Below, one piece after another: positions 57,167 to 64,000 of a stretch of 64,000 bases of DNA; the stretch's first letter is position 1; every line of letters starts with the position of its first letter. The stretch is taken from positions 11,236,486-11,300,485 of the forward strand of contig NC_042518.1 in assembly GCF_900963305.1 (NCBI RefSeq), read 5' to 3'. A model generated the notes under the pieces. It saw only the letters and a program-made list of their open reading frames with translations, searched no databases and had not been told where the DNA came from. Made by a program: the position numbers and the translations under genes. This DNA is from Echeneis naucrates (Eukaryota > Chordata > Actinopteri > Carangiformes > Echeneidae).

Positions 57167-57590
57167 AGTCTCTGGCACAGTAATACACAGCAGAGTCTTC
57201 AGGCTGCAGATTCTGTCCATTTAGAGTCACTCTGTTGTTGGAAGAGTCTAAGTCGATGCTGAACTTGTTCTTCAGTGAATCTTTGTAGTATGAAGCTCCA
57301 GTATATTTGCTTCCAATCCACTCCAGTCCTTTCCCTGCAGGTTGTCTGATCCAAGCTGTGTAGTAGCTGTTAACAGAATAAGAGACCTGACAGGTGATGG
57401 TCAGACGTTGACCTGGCTGAACAGTCTCAGAGTCTGGCTGTGTCAACTGTTCACACTTCACACCTGTTAATGAGGAAGAAAATCATTTTGTTTTTCATCA
57501 ATTCCAAACACAGAAATGTTGAGTGAGACAAATCCAGAGAGACTCACAGGATCCAGCTGCCAACAGCAGCAGCAGAGCTACAGAAAACAT
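57167..57590 (-). CDS. V29, VH family B
   Basis: Leader exon 57548-57590, V exon 57167-57463. CDR1 region SVNSYYTA, CDR2 region SKYTGASYYKDS. RSS heptamer CACAATA 57160-57166, nonamer ACAAAAAGC 57128-57136. Octamer variant 57677-57684. Counterpart of V16 in the 26.4-kb-spaced duplication, but its V exon resembles V22 and V26 more, so the coding part has been exchanged. Confidence 0.96.
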
Positions 57591-58399
57591 GGTTTATGGT
57601 GAAAGTGATGAGCTGTGAACTCCACTGACAGTCTGATGGGAAGTTTTTATAGCTGAGGAACAAGGAAGGTCCCTGAGTTTGCATAGAACCAAACATATCA
57701 GGAAGTAGGAAGATTATATCATGAAAGAAGCTTCCACAAATAAAACTATTTTATGTGCAGAATAAAAATATTTCCAGTGAATGAGGTCATTTTGTTTCAG
57801 AATTAATTGTAACATTTTCAAATTGTCCATGTTAACTTTTCCATGTGAAAATATGACATAAATCATTCTGTATCACAAGCTTTGTCATCTGACTGAAGAA
57901 TAAATCAATGATGAGCTCGTGTAAGTTGGAAAACTTGTAAGTCAATTAATTTCCAAAAACTTGAATGTAAATGATGATTTAATGGTGATGATATCACTCA
58001 TGGAAACAAAAGGAACAAATGTGATGTGTTTTTCAGTCCAGGGCTGAAGTGTCAGTCAGCTGGGATCAATAACAACAGCAGATATCAGTGTTTCCTTTTA
58101 GGTCCAAAAGACACAGAAAATTGTCACTGCCTGACCTCTAGTGGTTTGAAAACACAAACTCCAACATCATTATGAACTGAGCCATGAATAACTTTTAATG
58201 TGACATCATTTCCAGGCATAACTTTATATTTCCACATAATCAAAATATTGACGCTATTTAAATCATCACCGTTTTTTTCTTTTCATTCTTATAAAAGTGT
58301 CATAGGTTTTTTCCTTTTTTTTTATAATTTAATTTGCATATGTAAATTAAACACATTTTTATCTTAATTTTACTCTGAGTTGCCAGCTGTGATTGGCTC

Positions 58400-58662
58400 C
58401 AGTCAGCGTGGCTCCCAAACACAATAAGAAATAGTCTTCAGACTGCTCATCTCCAGATGCAGCAGCTCTCTACTGTTGTCTCTGCAGACGGTGAACCAGC
58501 CTTGGATTGACTCAGAGTAGGTTTGCTCCTGCTGCTGTGGCTGCTAATATATGTAATCCAACCCAGTCCACAGACGCAGACCATGTCAGAGCCACCAAAG
58601 TTAAACCCAGAGGCTGTAGACGGCAGGCTGAGGGATTCTCCAGGTCTTTTAGCTGCTGGTTA
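58400..58662 (-). pseudogene. Degenerate VH relic, copy 2
   Basis: Duplicate of the relic at 31966-32228, with a few substitutions, in the same place relative to its B gene and LINE. It was already broken before the block was duplicated. Confidence 0.8.
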
Positions 58663-59021
58663 GGACAAATGGACCTGGTTGGAGTTTATTGAAGATGTTT
58701 TCTCTTATCCAAGAAGCTTCACACAGGAGGACCAACTCATCAGGACTAGACTCAGCAGTTTCCTTCCACCAAAAGAAACAGTCCACTCTTTGAGTCACAA
58801 CAGTGTTTTTATTATGTGGTTATAAAGAGTGAAGAAGAAGATCTCTGTCACAGTAGAGGAAGCATCCCTCCACAGAGGAGGAGGCCTCAGACACCATCTA
58901 CCCCCCCACAGTGCTGTCCTCTCATCCATCCACACTTGGCCTCATGTGACTTCCACTACTGTCCCTCATACCTGAAACGCTTCTATCCAGGTCATTAACT
59001 GATTAAGTTCAGGGTTGTTTT

Positions 59022-62000
59022 TCTTTTTCTTTTTTCTTTTTTACAAACACAGAGCAGAACATAACACAGAAGAGTGAAAAGGCTCAAAGTCCTATGAGAA
59101 GAGGGCTGGAAGGGGGCAGTGACGGTGGTAAGTGGGGATCCATCCACAGGAGGGAAAAATCATATTAAATCAAAAACAGAAACAGTGCACCACAATACAC
59201 GCTCAAAAACACTAATGTACTGATGATAAAATATTATACATTAAAACCTGGCCTGTGAGTTGTGTTTTAAAATCAGTGATGGTGATGCGTTGCTGGAGTT
59301 TCAGTGATTGTTGCAGATTGTTCCCAGCTGCGGGAACAGAGAACATGAAAGCCCTCTTCCCAAACTCAGTCATTCTGGGGACAGAGGCAGTTAAAAAGTC
59401 CAGCGAGCGCAATCTGTATGACGGATTTGATGTGAAAGTGAGGTCGGTGCAGAGGTATGAGGGAAGTAGTCCAGTCATTGCTGGATAGCTGAAGGTGTAC
59501 CAGTGGAGAAGTCTACGTGCAGACAAGGACAGCCAGCCTACTTTAGGGTACAGTGTACAATGATGGTTGAATGATTTACAACCAGTGATGAATCTTAAGA
59601 CACTGTGATTAGTGGCATCCAGCATATGGAATGAAGTAAAACAGGCATTCATGTACAGTACATCACCATAATCTAATTACATATAAAAGTAGCAGCAACA
59701 AGCCTCTTTTTAGACACGAATGAGAAACAGGATTTATTTCTGAAATAGAAGCCCAATCTCACCCTTAGCTTCTTTGCCAAGTTCTCAATATGTGGTTTAA
59801 AAGACAAATTGTCATCAAGCATGATGCCTAAGTATTTAAAAGTGGAAACATTCTTGATAACAGTACTTTGAGATGTATATACAGCAGGAAAAGTTAGCTT
59901 TGTCTCTGGGTTTGGTAAATGTCATCGTATTGGTTTTATCTGCATGAAGCACCAGTCTCAAAAGCAGAAGTTGGCCTTCAATTTCTTTAAAAGCAGCTTG
60001 TAAGTGATTAACGGCAGTCAGCACCGTGTTTCCAAAGCAACATATGACAGTATCGTCTGTGTAAAAATGGACATTTGCATCTTGAACATTTTTCCCCAAA
60101 TAAATAGTAAACAACAAAGGACCTAATATAGAGCCTTGTGGCAGCCCCTTATGGACATCCAAGGCATCAGAGGAGCAACCATCAACAACCAATAGCAGAA
60201 TTAGACAGTCCTATATTAGCCAGTCCGTGCATTAATACGTCATGGTCCACCGAATTAAATGCCTTGGAAAAATCTCTAAAAAGAGAAGCACAGTGTTATT
60301 TTCTATCCAGGGCCATAACAATATCATTTAATACTTTGGAAGTTGCAGTGACTGTGCTGTACGATTTTGGAAAACCAGATTGATAACAAGATATATTATC
60401 ATTAATAATATGATAATGATTTAATTGTCTGCCAGAATTTCCAAAGGTTATTTAAACTTTCTGCTGTAAGGGCCAGATAATAGCTGGATTTATCCTTCTT
60501 AAATAAGGCAGTACATTTATTCCTTAAGCATCCCAAAGTCGTCCAGAGAGCATTGCTATTTGACTTTCTTGCTTTCGCCCCATGATAATTTCTTTTGCGA
60601 ATTAAATTAGTAAATTCTTCAGAGACCCAGTTTTTTCCCCACTCCTTTCTCTATACCTTTTGTAGGGGGCATGTTTATCAATGATTGACCTAAGCAAGTC
60701 AGCAAAATAAGGCCAGGCTAGTTCAACGTGAAGTATTATGGAGACCCTGCTCCAATCAGTGAAATTCAGGTCGTGCCTGTAGGCCTGTTCACTGAAGTGT
60801 TTTGTGTCACGTTTTGTGCTGGAACGAGGCTTAACCTTTGGAATTGTAGTATTCCTGACACCTGCAATAACACAGTGATCACTCACATCGTATGGAAATA
60901 CACTTACAGAGGTATACTTATGAGGATTATTAGTCATGAGCAAATCAATTCAAGTAGATTTTTCTGGACATTTTAGATTTGGATGAGTGAGAGAATCAAT
61001 TAACTGTGTCAAATTCATTGAATTCCAGTAGGTTTAAAATCCATCAGAGGCTGGTGACTGCCAGTCCCAGTACAGATCACCACAAAGGGCTATCTGGCTG
61101 TCAGATAGTTGAGAAAGAATATTAGATAAGGAGGACAGGGTTTCCTTGGCTGCAGAAGGGGGTCTGTAGAAACCAACAACAGTAACATAACAACCCTTGG
61201 ACAACTCAGTCTGCAAGGCTGATTAGGTATGGACTTCTTTACCAATACTTTAGTGTGGAATTTACATTTAGAATACACAACTACACCTCCACCACGTTCA
61301 AAACGATCAGCACGATTTATATTGTAACCACCAATAGAAATGGCATTATGGTTTATAGATTTGTTTAACCCACTCTCAGAAATGACAATGATATCAGCAT
61401 TGGTTGTGTGCGCCCACACTCTAACAAAGTCTATTTTAGGTAGAAGACTTCGGGCATTTAAATGAATAATACCCAAACCAGATCTTGCAGTCCGTGATCG
61501 GATCCGATAATAAAACGTATACGAGGGGGATCTGTGCGCCCAAAGTCACCGCTGTTTAGTGTGTAGTGTGGTGTAGATGGGGGGCAGAGCGGGGGAGAGA
61601 GGTACCTGACCGGGAGTGACAGGCAGGCAGGCAGGGAGGAGCAGGTGGAGACGCCAGCAGGACAATCAAAGCAGACCAGTGTGATGATCCATGCGAATTT
61701 CTGAAGTTAATCCAGCCAGTAAAGCAGCGAGAGTGATGAAGAGCAGGTTCAATAAGAAAAAGCCATAAAAAGGCATAAAAACTATGAGTAACAGACATTA
61801 AAATCTCACAGACAGAGTTTCCATTTGTTCCAGTTTGGGCTTTTACCCTGTTTATTTTTGATAGAGTTAGATCCAGCTCAGGATTATTTCTCTCTGGTGG
61901 TGTTACGGCCACCGCTCTGCTCACTTGACTGTGTGACAGCTCGCCCCTTTGGCTGTGGCCTTTGTGGTTTCTAAAGGCTAACAAAGCAGACCTCTTTATA
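59022..62000 (-). mobile_element. Long LINE (APE-type), copy 2
   Basis: Duplicate of the 32586-35570 element. Endonuclease 61476-61090, its C-terminal part 60943-60602, RT palm 60192-59836, post-RT 59652-59212. Here the RT box reads FYTDDTV, with Thr for Ala, while copy 1 has FYADDTV. The post-RT frame is open further than in copy 1. Neither copy is a complete single frame. Confidence 0.85.
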
Positions 62001-63235
62001 GCTTGTGTGTGTTGGATGGTGAAAACTTTATATATTTGGTAAAACCTCGGACGTAGAGGCCAGATTTAGTTTTAGTTATTGACTGTCTGTTTTGTTGACC
62101 GTTGTTGATCGTTGGGCTTATTCTGTACTTTAGGTTCAGGGGTGCTGTTTCTGTGTAGTTTGGTTTTTAGCTAGCTGTAGCCAGTCTTTGTTTTCCTTTT
62201 ACTTTGAAACTAGTCCTAATGGTACTGTTTGGCTCCTGGAGAGTCCTCTTTTGGCTATATTCTGATTTGATTTAAAGCAGCACCCACCAACCTGTTCCTT
62301 GGTTTATCTTTTGTTTGCCTGTTAACCAGTTTCCAATTTGAGTTACAAGAAACAACATCATACCCACAAACACCTGGGTTCTTTGTGTTACTTGCCTCTC
62401 CCCTGAGAGCCGGGTTGTAACAGGTGGCTTTAACAACACATCAAGGTCCAACACAGTAAGAACTTGAAAAAAAGGTTGATTAATAATTCATATTTATGAT
62501 GTTTTCTGACTTGTTTTCCATAAATGATCTAGCAGATATTTTCTTCTGCCTTTTTAGTTCTTCAAATGACTTTAATTCAGCTGACTTTTCATCGACTTAA
62601 TATTGAATTTGTCTTTTGGTTTGCATCTTTATTTGCTTATCTAATTTTTTTAATGAAAACACCTTGGTCTTATTGAGTATTTCACTTTGCAGCTGGTTAA
62701 CTGTCCATAATTTTAAATTTTTCTAAATGCAAATTGTGGTTTTTGAAGCCACAGAGACACCTGGAACTTTGAGAAGAAATGAACTACTTAGGAAATGAAA
62801 CCTGAATGAGGATATGCAAAAGATGACCCACTGAGTTCAACAGGAAATTTTTTCTCAATCAAAAAATATATTTTTGTTGATTATTATTTAAAATTGAGAA
62901 GATGAAAAGTGGTGGAAAAACATGTCTGTTGAAAGATTATTTTTAAATCCATCAATGCTCATAAATATTTTCCAATAATTTCACTGTAATCTTCTGCAGA
63001 GATTCATCATCTGTGAACTCACTATTTTAAAGTGCAGTTGTTCTTTGTAGTGTAGTGATTGTCCTTGAGGACAATTATTTTGAGGTAAATTCAAAAGGTT
63101 GGTGAAGTTCAGTAATTTAATTGCGGCTTGAACTTTACCGTTTAAAGACAGATTAAAGAATGATAAAAATATCACTGATTCCAAAATCATAGTTGAACCA
63201 ATTATAGTGAGGTTGTCATATGAGGACTGAAGGTT
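62001..63235. other. Copy of the 35571-36800 spacer
   Basis: Unclassified repeat DNA followed by the A-gene downstream flank, nearly identical to the first copy. No gene recognised. Confidence 0.6.
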
Positions 63236-63270
63236 TTTGTACAGCTGATCAACCAGCTCCAGTCACTGTG

Positions 63271-63704
63271 AGTCTCTGGCACAATAATAAACAGCAGAGT
63301 CTTCAGTCTTCAGACCGTCCATCTGCAGATACAGCTGCTGTTTGCTGTTGTCTCTGGAGATGGTGAACCGGCCCTGGACTGACTGAGAGTAGTAGATCTC
63401 ACCACTGTCATATCTTATGATAGCAATCCACTCCAGTCCTTTTCCAGGAGCCTGTCTGACCCAATGCATCCAGTAGCTGCTGAATGTGAATCCAGAGGCT
63501 GAACAGGTCAGTCTGTGGGATTCTCCAGGTCTTTTAACTGCTGGTTCAGATTCTGTCAGAGTCTGACCATCAACACCTGTAGAAAGAAAAAGATCATAGA
63601 GTCAGCTGTTTGAAGCTGCTACCATTTCAAACTAAGAATCAGAGAAACTCTTGACCTGCCCAGCAGAGAGTTAACAGCAGCAGTCCTGTCCTGTAGTCCA
63701 TCAT
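63271..63704 (-). CDS. V30, VH family A
   Basis: Leader exon 63656-63704, V exon 63271-63576. CDR2 region [13 protein letters not shown] matches V17 (its positional counterpart), but CDR1 and early FR2 read SSYWMH then WVRQ, as in V19/V21. This mosaic suggests gene conversion. RSS heptamer CACAGTG 63264-63270, nonamer ACAAAAACC 63232-63240. Octamer variant 63777-63784. The window ends in its A-C type upstream flank. Confidence 0.96.
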
Positions 63705-64000
63705 GTTAAACTGTGTGTCCACTGTCCTCTGTCTTCCTCTCTGCAGTCAGATAAGTAGAGGTGGAAGACATCTGAGTTTTGCATGGACTCCTCCTCACAG
63801 GGAGCAGAGAGGTGGACTGGACTGGACCATAACCTGGAGAGTATTAATCCCCACTGACAGAAAAGTGTTTGATGTTGTGACTTGAACATTGTTTCTTTCG
63901 ACAAAAAACACATTTGTCTCATAACATTCGACATGGTGTTGAAATGAATATCAAAACATTTTCTCTCTTTACTGTAATTGTGTTGATTAATCATGACAAC

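Larger units (their letters stand above)
56110..64000. repeat. Segmental duplication, second copy (cut by window end)
   Basis: Partner of 29700-37570. The true right end lies outside the window; if the duplication continues, a family C gene would be expected next. Confidence 0.85.

Overview
The window is the variable end of a teleost immunoglobulin heavy-chain (IgH) locus, probably from a percomorph fish. Every immune gene lies on the minus strand, so the V to D to J order runs from high to low coordinates. The low end carries one JH segment (883-930, 23-bp-spacer RSS) and one 12-bp DH segment (1301-1312, 12-bp-spacer RSS on both sides). Thirty recognisable VH genes follow, called V1 (nearest D) to V30 here, plus five VH relics. 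The fish call rests on the VH frameworks, the WGKGT JH, the compact introns and the many fish-type LINE pieces. I cannot name the species. No constant-region exon is visible, so IgM or IgT use cannot be decided; one isolated D-J pair beside V genes would fit an IgT-type cluster, as inference.

The VH genes fall into five families. Family A (14 genes): leader [17 protein letters not shown], 79-bp leader intron, FR2 [12 protein letters not shown], 3' end YYCARD, RSS CACAGTG-23-ACAAAAACC, octamer ATGCAAAA. Family B (8): leader MFSVALLLLLAAGSC, 84-bp intron, FR2 WIRQPAGKGLEW, RSS CACAATA-23-ACAAAAAGC, octamer ATGCAAAC with TATAAAAA. Family C (5): leader MFSVLLIQLLAAGSC, 96-bp intron, FR2 WIRQREGKPMDW and an extra Cys before CDR2, usually with the family B RSS, octamer ATGCAAAT. 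Family D (2): leader [18 protein letters not shown], 84-bp open intron. Family E (1): leader MTVIPSVFLLALIS, 84-bp intron. All share one orientation, so V-to-DJ joining would be deletional.

Layout: 1-2000, JH, DH and simple repeats. 2.0-16.6 kb, a tandemly duplicated 7.3-kb cassette C-A-B-LINE-A. 16.6-20 kb, B, a LINE fragment, A, B. 20.7-28.4 kb, an island of LINE remnants holding the only E gene, one D gene and one A gene. 29.3-37.6 kb, A, B, a VH relic, a long LINE, A. 37-42.5 kb, an A-C-A-C-A array made by an apparently perfect 2,572-bp tandem duplication. 43-56 kb, mixed A, B, C and D genes with three V-deletion scars. 56.1-64 kb repeats 29.7-37.6 kb. The unit structure is an alternation of A-B and A-C cassettes, reshuffled by unequal crossing-over and gene conversion. 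CDR1 and CDR2 differ between copies whose leaders, introns and flanks are nearly identical.

Nothing here is prokaryotic, and I see no tRNA, rRNA or CRISPR. The most useful points beyond plain VH annotation are the D-J pair, the family-specific RSS and octamer variants, the VH deletion scars that leave orphan RSSs or promoters, and the mosaic V genes.
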